Made by a program: the position numbers and the translations under genes. The notes beneath the pieces are model-generated. The model saw only the letters and a list, made by a program, of their open reading frames with translations, had not been told where the DNA came from and made no database searches. From Diospyros lotus (Eukaryota; Streptophyta; Magnoliopsida; Ericales; Ebenaceae), in contig NC_068347.1 in assembly GCF_014633365.1 (NCBI RefSeq), positions 15,088,433 through 15,152,432 on the forward strand: 64,000 bases of DNA. Direction: 5' to 3'. This document shows, in pieces, positions 25,871-52,720 of this stretch. How positions within the stretch are numbered: position 1 is the first letter of the stretch; every line of letters starts with the position of its first letter.

Positions 25871-26504
25871 CTAAATTTTTTAATTCTAACCATGAAATAA
25901 TAAAAGTTATTATTAAGATTTAAGCACTACTTATATAAGCAATTCCAATATAATTATATTTTTCTGTAAATGCACAAATTATTATTTTATTAGTGGAGAT
26001 AAAAATGATGAATGATAAAAGTGCCACTTTTTCTATATTTGCAACAGACAGCAAACAGAAAACAAATTCTAGTACACTAGTGTCATGCAATGGAATTCAT
26101 TTCCCCTATGCAATAGAATTCTAATCAAATTTAGAATTAAAGGGTAGCTTGATGCCTTGTAAGGAGGTTTGAAAAGAGTATTTAGTCTATGCTTTTCTTT
26201 CTACAGCTCTAGGCGATTGTTTTCTTTACGTTTCTTGTTTCTTCTTCTAAAGAAAAAAAATGAAAAATGAATATACATTGAACACCTATTCCTTTACCCT
26301 TGCAAGACAAACACTTAATAAGAAGTACATTAAATTAATTGAAAAGACAAATATCATATGTTTATGACAGACACAAGTCACATACAAACAAATTTGATAC
26401 AAATTTCATATTTTCCTACCCGCATAAACTATAGACACAAATTTCCCATTCCTGGCAAATGAAAAGTTATGACAGAAAACAGTTTTCATAACTCAGTACT
26501 GTCA

Positions 26505-26724
26505 ATAACAATTAACTTTACATGCACCAGGAACATAGAGCAAATGAGGTGGCAGTTTTCCCAAATGGACAGCCAGCGGTGCTGAAAAACTTTGTGCCTG
26601 GCTTGGATTTGCTGCCTCTACAAGTTGGATTGGGCCCCATTTCTTGATAAGAGTTCCTCAAGCCACCATTAGCGTTGATGCCAGTTTCACGCCTATCTCT
26701 CCTGCAAGTATCCATAGCAGCTAA
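26505..26724 (-). pseudogene. CCCH/KH zinc-finger gene, exon 1 copy A (broken)
   Basis: The minus strand encodes MDTCRRDRRE, NANGG, 'QEMGPNPTC' and 'GSKSKPGTKFFSTAGCPFG'. This is the N-terminal exon of plant proteins with a CCCH zinc finger followed by a KH domain and a second CCCH finger (RNA-binding proteins of the Arabidopsis C3H14/C3H36 type). The first finger cysteine is Gly here (KPGTKFF where the family has KPCTKFF). After CPFG the frame is lost, although the rest of the finger and 'YVPGG'-like sequence are still readable in other frames. No KH exon follows. The copy at 28423-28641 shares these lesions. Confidence 0.75.
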
Positions 26725-27670
26725 ATACAGATTGATGGAGATCCAAACAACGATTCAAGAAGACAACCAACAAGCAAAGATTTAAAGAGTATAAAAAGGT
26801 GAAGAAACAAACAAAATCCCCTAGAAACTAGATGGGACTCAAAGCCTGCAGTAGGCATCCAAAGATGATTCAAAAAACCTTAACACATATGTCCCTCAGT
26901 ATATATACATAATGAAGGAATCACATTTGGATAGGGTGGACAACTCGTTAGAGCAGCGGGTGTTGCAGCGAGACTGCAAGAGGCGGGAAAGTACAATATA
27001 CCTGGCAGAGTGACAACGATAACTTGCCAATTAAATAAGAAATCCCTTAAAAAAAAGAACAGCTTCATATACATAGGAAGCATGCCACGCTTTACAGAGA
27101 AAACAATACGAACACACATTTTAACCCAATTGTCTCCATTGCCAATCAGAAACTCTCACATGTTAAGCACCTCACACAATACCACCATACATGGAAGGAG
27201 AAATGAATTACCAGAAAATTTTTTATTGTCTCCATTTCCACACTGCAAATTCTCATTCAGCCTTTTAAGAGTGTTAAACACAAGTCAAAACCATCTTTTG
27301 CAAATTTTAATCAGATCAACATTTATTATCTAGGCATAAGATTAAATTTCTATACAGATGTTCATTGACTAAACTCCATCAAGCATCTAAATATATCTCA
27401 GGCAGTGAGGCTGGTTACTCATGATTTCAAATTGTATTTAGGATTACGGTGTAGCATCTCAAAATTTCCTCCTTTAAACTTTTTGACTTTCTGAACATGG
27501 AATCGATAGTTGACAAATTTTATTATTTTAAAAAATATATAAATACCTTTTTAACTCAAAGTTTTCCTGCTTTACAAATAGACCGTCCTTTCATTTCCTC
27601 AAATTCTGAGTTTGCTGTTTGGCCAGTACTCCACAGGCTCTTTTCCTCCTTTTAATCTTCCTCCCAGCTC
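26725..27670. other. No recognised gene
   Basis: Short open frames at 26880-27119 and 27010-27333 show no domain or splice support. Nothing repetitive was recognised. Confidence 0.4.
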
Positions 27671-27785
27671 TAAGATCAATATACCTGTACTTTGGAATTC
27701 TGAACATAGGAATGCATCAAAAGCAATCTCATTGAAACTTGCCACTGGCCTGGAAAACACCATAAATCAAAAGTATCAGAATATG
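27671..27785 (-). pseudogene. Unidentified exon-like block, copy A
   Basis: This block is a diverged copy of 28296-28410. On the minus strand a splice-like 'tgttttccag' is followed by a short open stretch reading PVASFNEIAFDAFLCSEFQ and a donor-like 'gtatat'. Conservation of this stretch between the two copies suggests an exon captured and duplicated together with the zinc-finger exon. I cannot name the family. Confidence 0.35.
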
Positions 27786-28295
27786 ATATTAGGATGAGCC
27801 CATATATGAAGTACATCAAAACAATGTTAGTCTCCAGGTAGCTCCAATACCATCACTGTGCCGTCAGTTTTTTGTCATTGAGTTCTGTTAAAAAATAAAT
27901 TTGTAGTATGGAAGCAAAATTGGTTTTACCTTGAACAAAACAATCATAAAAGAAGAAATAAAAAATTTGAGGGAACATCTCTCATTTAAAAAAATAGTTC
28001 AAACAAATTGCATGCGGACAACGAGTGGATCGTTGAAATTTTAAGGTAATATTATATAATATGACAAATAAATAGAATAAAAGTGGATAATATTATACTA
28101 GGGTAATTGGAAAATGTTAATTCATATAAAACTTACATGATTTGACACTAAATTACTCAGAGAACAGGGAAAGAAAACCAGAATGTCAAAAGCATGAAGC
28201 AGCTAGGACTTTGGAAAACTAGAAAACTATCATGCTTATATGTCTTGAATTATTTTAGACATGTTTTATCAGTATCACATGCTTAACCAACTCTT

Positions 28296-28410
28296 AAGAT
28301 CAATAAACCTGTGCTTCGAAATTCTGAAAATGGGAATGCATGAGAAAAGTAATATCACCGAAGCTTGCCACTGCCTTGGAAAACAGCATAAATCCGAAGT
28401 ACATAAATGC
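28296..28410 (-). pseudogene. Unidentified exon-like block, copy B
   Basis: It matches 27671-27785 over its length with many substitutions; shared phrases are 'taagatcaat', 'gaaattctga', 'gcttgccactg' and 'ccttggaaaac'. It lies directly downstream, in minus orientation, of zinc-finger exon copy B, whereas copy A of the block is more than 900 bp from zinc-finger exon copy A. The two pieces have therefore been rearranged relative to each other. Confidence 0.35.
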
Positions 28411-28422
28411 TTGACAACCAGA

Positions 28423-28641
28423 TAACAATTAACTTTACATCCACCAGGAACATAGAGCAAAGGAGGTGGCAGTTTTCCCAAATGGACAGCCAGCGATGCT
28501 GAAAAACTTTGTGCCTGGCTTGGATTTGCTGCCTCTACAAGTTGGATTGGGCCCCATTTCTTGATAAGAGTTCCTCAAGCCACCATTAGCGTTGATGTCA
28601 GTTTCACACTTATCTCTCCTGCAAGTATCCATAGCAGCTAT
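28423..28641 (-). pseudogene. CCCH/KH zinc-finger gene, exon 1 copy B (broken)
   Basis: Nearly identical to 26505-26724, with only a handful of substitutions over about 219 bp. It carries the same Cys-to-Gly change (KPGTKFF) and the same frame disruption after CPFG. An upstream frame extends the N terminus by a few residues (MQGRMLIAA), but the family start is the internal MDTC. In a shifted frame the end reads 'LLYVPGGCKVN', which shows where the original finger continued. Shared lesions mean one broken ancestor was duplicated. Confidence 0.75.
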
Positions 28642-28651
28642 TAGCATACGT

Positions 28652-28731
28652 CCCTGCACCGGTAGAAGTTGCAGCAGCTAAATTTCCATGGTCCTGCACC
28701 GGTAGAAGTTGCAGCAGCTAAATTTCCACGG
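28652..28731. repeat. Tandem duplication, about 41 bp x 2
   Basis: Two adjacent units contain 'cctgcaccggtagaagttgc' followed by 'agcagctaaatttcca'. It lies just 5' (minus sense) of zinc-finger exon copy B. Confidence 0.85.
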
Positions 28732-28741
28732 ACATCAACAG

Positions 28742-30114
28742 TATCGTGAAGGTGCTTTATGAGTAAAAACAAATTTCGGCAAGCACAAATGCATGATTAC
28801 TGAATTCTTAAGACACATTTCAAGCTTCCAGCCAACAAGAATTAATCACAAAAAGTTGCAGCCAGCCTGCCAGCCTTTTGTTCAAGTACAAGGAATTGTG
28901 GACAGAAATATTGAAACTCATCAAATTATTATACCCCTAGTTATAAAATCAGCATTACATTACATGTGTATCTCCAGCAAGCATCTCAATATTTTCTCAA
29001 AAGAAAAACAGAGAAACAAAGATTAAAACATACTGTAATTGGCTTTATGGTGGAAAGAAGAGGGAAATGCCAAAACGCATTCCTTAGTAAACTAAATAGG
29101 AAAATAGTGGTGTTGTTACATGGTTAGACCTTTAAAAGCAAATTGGAAACATCTTTCAAATTTAAGGAATTTTGTCCGCTGCAAGTTACCAATAAATAAG
29201 AGTCCGGATATTGCATTTACCTCCTGTTCAGCCACAATATGTGACAGCTTAAAATTTATTTTTAAGTAAAAGTGATTTAATATATTTTTACTGGTATTTG
29301 GTCAGTATAACAAGGGTTGTATATGGCAGAATCTATTTTTCTGCTTGAGAGACGTGACTAATATAACGAGAATTTGGCAGAACAATCTATTTTACTGGTA
29401 TTTATGTTTACAAGAATTTGTTACTTTTATCCTGATATAATAAGTTTCATTATGACTTCTATTATATCTAAGGAAAAATTCTAGTGATATTAGGAAACCA
29501 TATGAGATTAAGGTAGGGTGAGTTCTAGGCGTCCTAAGAGAGTTATCAAACCTAGAAATATATCATTTATTCATTTCATAGATGAATAAAAAGTTATATA
29601 TCTGCAAGATCTTTGAGCTCTCCCTTGCATCTCGTATTCTCTTTTTTTCTCTATTCTATAGGTTCTCTTCTATTTGTTTTTAAGCATTTCTTCCCCTCTT
29701 TCATCATTTCTCCTTTAGCTGCTTTATTGTTGCTCTTCTTCAAATACCTTTGCTCCGGCTGGATTTTCCTTCTTCTCTGCTATACTCTGAGATTCTTCTC
29801 CACTGAATACTAGTAGACCACTTGACTGGGTTCACCTCTTTCTCAGGTTTTGGTATTCTTCCTCCTCCCTCTTCAAGCGTTTCCTTCCCTATCTTTTGAC
29901 TAGTTCCCTTGAGATACTAGCGTTCACTTTTCTAGCAACACCAGCAAGTCGTTGAGAATAGTGACATTGTTACTGGTTCTCTAATTTGCTGTAATTTTGT
30001 CTACAAATGCTTGCACTAGTTCATTGCCAAGAAATAGTTTAGCATGTTGCTGAAATATTCTTCCAATAAGAGCATGAAAATTACATATAAAGCCAGAGAT
30101 GAAAAGAATCTGAC
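28742..30114. other. No recognised gene
   Basis: Mixed AT-rich DNA. The T/C-rich stretch 29600-29900 looks like intron or leader sequence but shows no exon. The next exon of the branching enzyme gene, expected on the minus strand just below 30115, was looked for and not found. Confidence 0.4.
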
Positions 30115-30410
30115 CTATAATCAAGGTGCTCACGGTGACTTCTCAGAAGTGGATCTATTTCATATATCCTTTCCCCGGTGTGAGGGGAAGGAATAGATCT
30201 TTGCCGAACCAGATCATTTTCCATGCTTATATCATATGAAGCAACAGATTTTTCCACATTTGCAACTGTAACATCTTTCTCTTCAGTAGGAGAAGAAACA
30301 GAATCTTGCTCGCCAGCAACCTCTTGGTAACCACTGGGTGTTTGTACATCATCATTATCTTCTATCTCACTATCATCCTCCATCTTGATACTATCTATAT
30401 CAGGTAAAAT
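30115..30410 (-). pseudogene. Orphan exon of starch branching enzyme class II
   Basis: A 296 bp exon with clean splice sites: acceptor 'ttgtttgcag' just above 30410 and donor 'TATAG|gtcaga' at 30115. It encodes an acidic, Ser/Thr-rich N-terminal region ([13 protein letters not shown]), then [16 protein letters not shown] and 'HREHLDYR'. This matches the segment of class II starch branching enzymes (glycogen branching family, plastid starch synthesis) just before the carbohydrate-binding domain. The frame is intact inside the exon. Neither the following exons (catalytic barrel) nor the preceding one is visible here, so this is probably a captured or left-over exon. A large intron beyond the neighbouring insertions cannot be excluded for the upstream side. 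Confidence 0.7.
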
Positions 30411-30602
30411 CTGCAAACAAAGAATGAGCATAGAATAGATAAAATCAAAGTGGGAAATTATAATCCACTCAACATAGATCTCAAAAATAGTATGATATTT
30501 AAAGCAGTCATTGCCAATACCACCATTTGAGGATTGATATTTTGTTTCAATGCGTTTTTTCAATTAGTTTGGAAACGGAAATGTTCTGAAAACACTTCAA
30601 AC

Positions 30603-30785
30603 ATGAGGAAAGGGCGACCCTAATGCATGAAGCTCCCTACTTTGCAAGGTTGGGGGAGGCTGGTGTATATACGCAACCTTACCCTTGCTTTGGAAAGAGG
30701 CTATTTCCAGAACTCAAACTTATGACCTCCTGGTTATAAAAGAGCAACCTTACCATTACTACCAAAACTCATTCTCATTCTCATT
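30603..30785 (-). mobile_element. tRNA-derived SINE (Au-like), minus strand
   Basis: Read on the minus strand: 'tttggtagtaatggtaaggttgctc', then 'accaggaggtcataag', 'gttctggaaatagcctcttt', and a tail with 'gggtaaggttgcg' and 'ccaaccttgcaaagtaggg'. This is the layout of Au-type SINEs: tRNA-like head with A and B box regions, then a conserved body. It is a diverged but nearly full copy. Confidence 0.7.
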
Positions 30786-31015
30786 TAAAAAACTGAAATT
30801 GTGAAAATTTTGGAAACAAAAACTAGTGCTTATATAAGTTTTGGTACAAACTCTATAATTAACATAATGTTTTCTGACATAAAAACTCAATCACTTATTA
30901 AGTCTACACATCTTTTTATATTGTTATAGAAAAAATTTTGAAAGTAAAGCCAACCATGAGTGTCAAATAAACTAATTATATGAACCACAAGAACCTATAT
31001 TCTAAATATACACAA

Positions 31016-31288
31016 TGTGGAAAAAGGAAGCGGTATTCCTTGATGATTTTATTGATGTCAATAATAGAATTTATACAGGAGGTTCCTAAGAATTCTCTTA
31101 TATTTTAGAACTAGATTACATTCCTATATTTTAGGACTAGATTACTTACCTTATATCTAGAACTAGATTACATCAATTTAAATATACAATAAGAAGATAA
31201 AACACAAAATAGATACAAAAGATAAAAGAATAAAAACAACCTATTTCTATCTTGATCTTGGCCATAGCTTCTTATCCTCGTTCCAACA
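31016..31288 (-). mobile_element. Copia LTR (3' LTR of the minus-strand element)
   Basis: On the minus strand it starts TGTTGGAACGAGG directly after the polypurine tract 'gcttgaggggggag' (31302-31289) and ends CCACA at 31016. Length is 273 bp with TG...CA ends. The flank below is 'cacaa'. The partner LTR is absent because the element is 5' truncated. Confidence 0.75.
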
Positions 31289-33575
31289 CTCCCCCCTCAA
31301 GCTAGGGAGGAGATATCAATCATGCCTAGCTTGTTGATCAAGACTTCAAATCGAGTATTTGGCAAACCTTTTTTAAGAACATCGGCCACTTGATGGTTGG
31401 AAGGAATATATGAAATCTTCAATAGACCGCTGTCTAATTTTTCCTTTATGAAATGTCTATCAATTTCGATATGCTTGGTTTTTTTATGTTGCACCGGATT
31501 ATAGGCTATACTTATAGCTGATTGATTATCTCCCAAGAGTTCAATAGGCCTTTGTATCGAAATTTTCAAATCTTCTAGGATAATCTTTACCCATAAGAGC
31601 TCGCATACACCTAGATCCATAGTTCTAAATTATGCCTCAGCACTAGATCTAGCCACCACCCTTTGCTTTGTACTCCTCCAGGAGATCAGATTTCCTCCTA
31701 GAAATGCACAGTACCTGGTTGTAGATCTTCGGTCAACCAATGAGCCACCATAATCTGCATCTGTATATCCTTGAAGCTTTAAGTCTGTCCCTGGAGTGAA
31801 TAAGATCCCTTTTCCAGGTGTAGCTTTAAGATAACATAGAATCTTCCTTACCGTTGCCATATGTTCTTCATTAGGATCATGCATGAACTGGCAGACAACA
31901 AATGATATGTCAGGTCTAGTATGTGATAGATATATTAATTGCCCTACCAAGCGTTGAAATCTCCCTTTGTCCACCTCTTGACCACCTTTATTGGCTTGCA
32001 ATTTTGTATTGGGATCAACAGGTATCTTTCCTCCTTTACCCCCTAATTGCCCTGTTTCATCAAGCAACTCTAAGATATATTTTCGTTGAGATAAGAAAAT
32101 ACCTTCCTTTGAGTGTGCTACTTCTATGCCTAAGAAGTATCGCAATTGACAAAGATCTTTGATTTCAAATTCATGAGCTAAGTTTTGTTTGAGACAGTCT
32201 TGTTTAGTTGTGTCATTCCCTATCACCACAATATCATCCACATAGACAAGCCAAATTGTTACCTTTTCTCCTGTATGTTTGATAAATAGTGTGGTCTCCT
32301 CAGCTTTGGTGGTATCCCATAAAAAACATGGTCTTTGAGAATCTTCCAAACCATGCACGAGGGGACCGTTTGAGTCCATATAGGGCTTTCTTGAGTTTAC
32401 AAACCTGAGTCTTCCCATCTCCTTCATGTGTAAAGCTAGGAGGGATTTCCATAAAAACTTCTTCCTCTAAATCTCCGTGTAAGAAGGCATTTTTGACATC
32501 GAATTGTTCCAATTTCCATCCAAATTTAGATGCCAATGCTATTAGAATTCTTACCGTAGTCATTCTTGCCACAGGTGCAAAGGTTCTAGATAATCAATAC
32601 CATAAGATTGAGTATAACATTTGGTCACTAGGCGGCTTTATACCTGTCAAGAGTTCCATTGGCTTTGTATTTGACATTAAAAATCCACCTGCAACCCACT
32701 AGTTTAGTATCCTTTGTTCTAGGAACTAATTCCCAGGTTTGATTTTTCTTTAGGGCATCCATTTCTTTTAACATAGCCTTCTTCCAATTATGGTCTTTTA
32801 CAACTTCTTCTACTGATTTGGGAATAGCAATTGCATCCAATGATGTTAGAAAGCTTTGATATTGAGCGGATACACAGTGGTATGATAGATAAGAAGCTAA
32901 TGGATGTTTGGTGCAAGTTCTAACACCTTTTTGAATGGCAATGGGAAGGTCCAAGTCCAGGGGTTCTGATTGGGGTTGGTGGCGGGATCTTTATTTGGTG
33001 TAATTTCCAGGCTAGTATTCAGAGCTGATGATGGGCCTGGCTGCAGTTCTTCAATGGGCTGCCTTCTCTTGTACACATAGGGAGAACCTTTGTACCTTAT
33101 AGGAGAACCGAGTCTCGAGTGAGGATGATTAGTTGGTAAGGGTTGAGGTGTCAAAATAGGGCTGAAATTTTGGGAAGGATCCTGACCGATTGCTCTTGTC
33201 TCGAGACTTGCATTTAAAAATTCCCAATCCAAATCTACAGGATTTGTATCTGCTGGCCTTGCTGGAATGGGAGCAAAATAGGGCTGAGATTCATTAAATG
33301 TGACATTTTTTGAAACATAGAACTTTCGAGTGTTTGGGTGGTAGCACTTATACTCTTTTTGTGTTGAAGAATATCCAAGGAAGATGCATTTTAGGGCCCT
33401 AGGGTCCAACTTGTCTCTATGGATTTTGAGTATGTGGACAAAACATACACATCCAAACACTCTTAAGGGTAGCTGAGTATGAAGATTAAAGTTTGGAAAA
33501 AATGAATTTAAAGATTGAAAAGGACTTTGACCATTGAGAACCCTAGAAGATACCCTATTAATGACATAAGTTGCA
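31289..33575 (-). pseudogene. Ty1/copia pol remnant, minus strand, 5' truncated
   Basis: On the minus strand, from high to low coordinates: the integrase C-terminal part (INRVSSRVLNGQSPF, then 'VFGCVCFVH', 'FLGYSSTQKEYKCY') at about 33560-33300, a linker, reverse transcriptase (W-x-x-AM-x-EMDAL near 32780, QFDVKNAFLHGDL near 32500, catalytic YVDD near 32240), and RNase H ending at 31297. The frame breaks several times (between 32628 and 32572, near 32300-32430, and near 31625). Integrase core, protease and gag are missing. The element stops at about 33575, immediately against the acceptor of aminotransferase exon 2. Confidence 0.9.
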
Positions 33576-33583
33576 GTTTACAG

Positions 33584-49896
<16,313 letters not shown>

Positions 49897-50078
49897 TCTA
49901 TCATACATGCTCTACCACTACTGCCTTCAACCTCCACTCTAGAGGGGTGGGTAGGTCGGTAAACGCCTTCACATCTCGTTCATTTTTTTGTGTGGATGCA
50001 TGTTTCTCCTTTTTCCTTTTCACTTTACAATTTTGCTGGTAGTTGGATAATTACAACCTCTTAAGTTGGTAGAGTTTA

Positions 50079-51040
50079 GGGAAATTTGCAAAAATAGGAC
50101 TGCCGGCAAAGAACTTTGCAGAAATAGGACTCTTAATTTTTTTTTTGCAAAACTAGGACTTTTGAGAGTTGAATGGACTAAAATGCCCCCGATTTAAATC
50201 AGCCTACGATCCCCTTCGTCTTATTCCTCTCGCACGCACATCTCCAATCGCCCGCCGACCAGAACATCTCTCTCGCTCATCCTCTGTTCTAAGCATCTAG
50301 GGTTGCTGCTTCTTCGTCGGTCTTCGCCTTCAAAGCCATTGTAGGTAATTTCAGAGTGTTTTACCCTCTTCGATGCGTTTTTTGTAATGACTACGTAATG
50401 GGTATGCAAATGAACCTCTCTCTGGTTCTGCATTCTAAAGCTCGATTGAGCGAAGGTTCAAACCAGAAGCACCCCCAAAAATGTTTTATATCCGGTCAGT
50501 TTATATATCGGTTCCCAAAAATGTTATGTACCGGCATCATGTATCGGTATAATTGTATCGGTTTTAATTTAATTTAAACTGATACATAGTAACCGATATA
50601 CTTCCTATTTCAACTACTATATCGGTATAACTGTATCGGATGTAATTTTACATCTACCGATATATAATGTATACCGATATATAATATATACGAATGATAT
50701 GTCGGTATATCAGATTCAAATTTAATGTATACCGATACATATTAACCGATTTACAACCAATAACAAATAATATATCGATATTGGTTAAATATATTGGTTT
50801 AATTTTATGTAAACCGATATATAATAACCGACATATCCTTGTGCGACCGATATTGTGAAACCGATATAACCGATGATAACTAACTTTTTCTACTTACATC
50901 TAACCAATGTTATTTTTTTTTCTAATTTACAGAGCTCATGTGTGTATGGAGGTCGGTGGGAATATAATGCTGATAGAGGCTCATATAAGTACGTGACCGA
51001 TAAAGAGTAATGTTGTATTATACACAAACTTCATATTTAT
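50079..51040 (+). repeat. Left terminal inverted repeat of the MULE
   Basis: It includes a leader-like stretch (50215-50345: 'ctagggttgctgcttcttc', 'ggtcttcgccttcaaagcc'), an intron with ATATCGGT motifs, an acceptor 'tctaatttacag' (50922-50933) and a degraded copy of the transposase N-terminal coding start (50940-51030: 'gtatggaggtcggtggg', 'acgtgaccgataaa'). The inner part of the repeat is therefore coding sequence copied from the other end. Confidence 0.85.
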
Positions 51041-51134
51041 ACACAAATAACATTACAGAAGGACTAACAAATCATTAATTCAATAAAAATAAATAAAAAA
51101 TATTTCTCTCTCTCTATTGCAGGTCCCTCTTCTA

Positions 51135-51620
51135 CAGAGTCGGCCTTCTCGGATGCTAGCGCAGGTTCATTCACAAACAGTGATTGCTCTGACCATTCTG
51201 GATCATTCAACCTCCCAAATACATTGCCATAGTATTACCTTGGCAATTGGAGGTTGAAGGACCTAGAAAGGTCAGAGCAATCACTAACCTTATCCAAGTT
51301 GATCTCCAACGTCTTCAGGGTGAAACAGAAGGCAGAAGGCTAATGGTTGGGAGACTGAAACAGAAGCCAGAAAATATATCGCTTTTGTCGGGCTTCTCGG
51401 ATGCTAGCGCAGGTTCATTCACAAACAGTGATCGCTTTGACCATTATAGATTATTCAACCTCCTAATACATTGCCAAAGTATTACCTTGGCAATGTATTT
51501 GGAGGTTGAAGAATCCAGAATGGTCAGAGCAATCACTAACTGTTTGTTAATGAATCTGGCTCTAGCTTCCAAGAAGCCCGAAGAAAGCGATTTATTTCCA
51601 TGGCTTCTGTTTCAGATCAT
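51135..51620 (+). repeat. Direct-repeated sequence forming long foldbacks
   Basis: A segment beginning 'ttctcggatgctagcgcagg' (51150 and 51386) is present twice. Each copy contains a hairpin: arms 51181-51229/51241-51283 and 51429-51476/51488-51535 around a loop 'agtattacct'. The second hairpin extends much further: 51355-51428 (ctgaaacagaagcca...) pairs with 51536-51615. No protein is recognised. It lies between the left inverted repeat and the DUF1985 gene. Confidence 0.8.
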
Positions 51621-52720
51621 TGGGGAACAACGTCTTCAAGGTGATCTCCAAAGTCTTCAACATCTTCAAAGGTTTGCCGTCTTCCCGAATTCTCGATTTT
51701 GTTCTTCTCAAACGTGATGAGAGCCATACTTATAGAGCAATCCGTCTTATCGGTGCTGACATCGGGAAGTTCAATGGACAAATATTTTAAAAATCGTCGT
51801 TAAACATTTAAATATCAGTGTCTAAATATCGGTTAAGTTACCGATATACTCGCACCGATAGTAACATGTACGAAGGAGGTCGGTTAAACAATATCGGTTT
51901 ATAATCGATACATGTTGCCGACATCATTCTATATTGTCGTATCGGTGACCGATATTTATAGACCAGACATGTACAATCGGTGCTGACATTGGGACAAATA
52001 TTTAATTTTTTCGTAATAACCATTTAAATATCGGTGTATACATATTGGTTAAGTAACCGAACATAGTGACCGATATACATCATATATCGACTAATATATC
52101 GGTTACTGTGTATCTGTTTAAATCCGATACAAGTAACCAATATTATATTGGTTATATATTATGTATTGGGAAGTCTGCAACGGACATCATTATTGATATA
52201 TGTTGAGTATAGATAGGAATGAATTTAATTCCAGTCGCCAACGTGTCCTATCGGTGCAGACATTAGGAAGTGAACCGTTTTAATATTAAATTCATTTAAA
52301 TATTTCAATATCGGTTAAACCACATCGGTTTGTAATCGATAAACGTTGCCGACATCGCTGGACTTTGTGATATCGACGACATACATCGATTTTTACCAAT
52401 ATATCGTAACCGATATCCTAATAGCCACATCGGTTTATATTATATCGGTAAAGACGGTTCAGTTTGGATATCGATACGATTTACCGATATCAATAAAAAA
52501 TTTGAATTTTTTCTTACATATGCACTGACCAATGCACCCATCGATTGGACTGCTTTTTTACTGGACACAAATGCCCTTCCCGCTAAAAAGGGACTCTTCA
52601 TCATCTTGGTTGCACTTCGACTGTTCCAACATCGACGTCGCTCTTGCTTCCCATTTGCGCCTGATATTGAAGTTCTGAAGAGGTTACATCAACAAGGATC
52701 ATTGCTATTATTTGCTTCTG

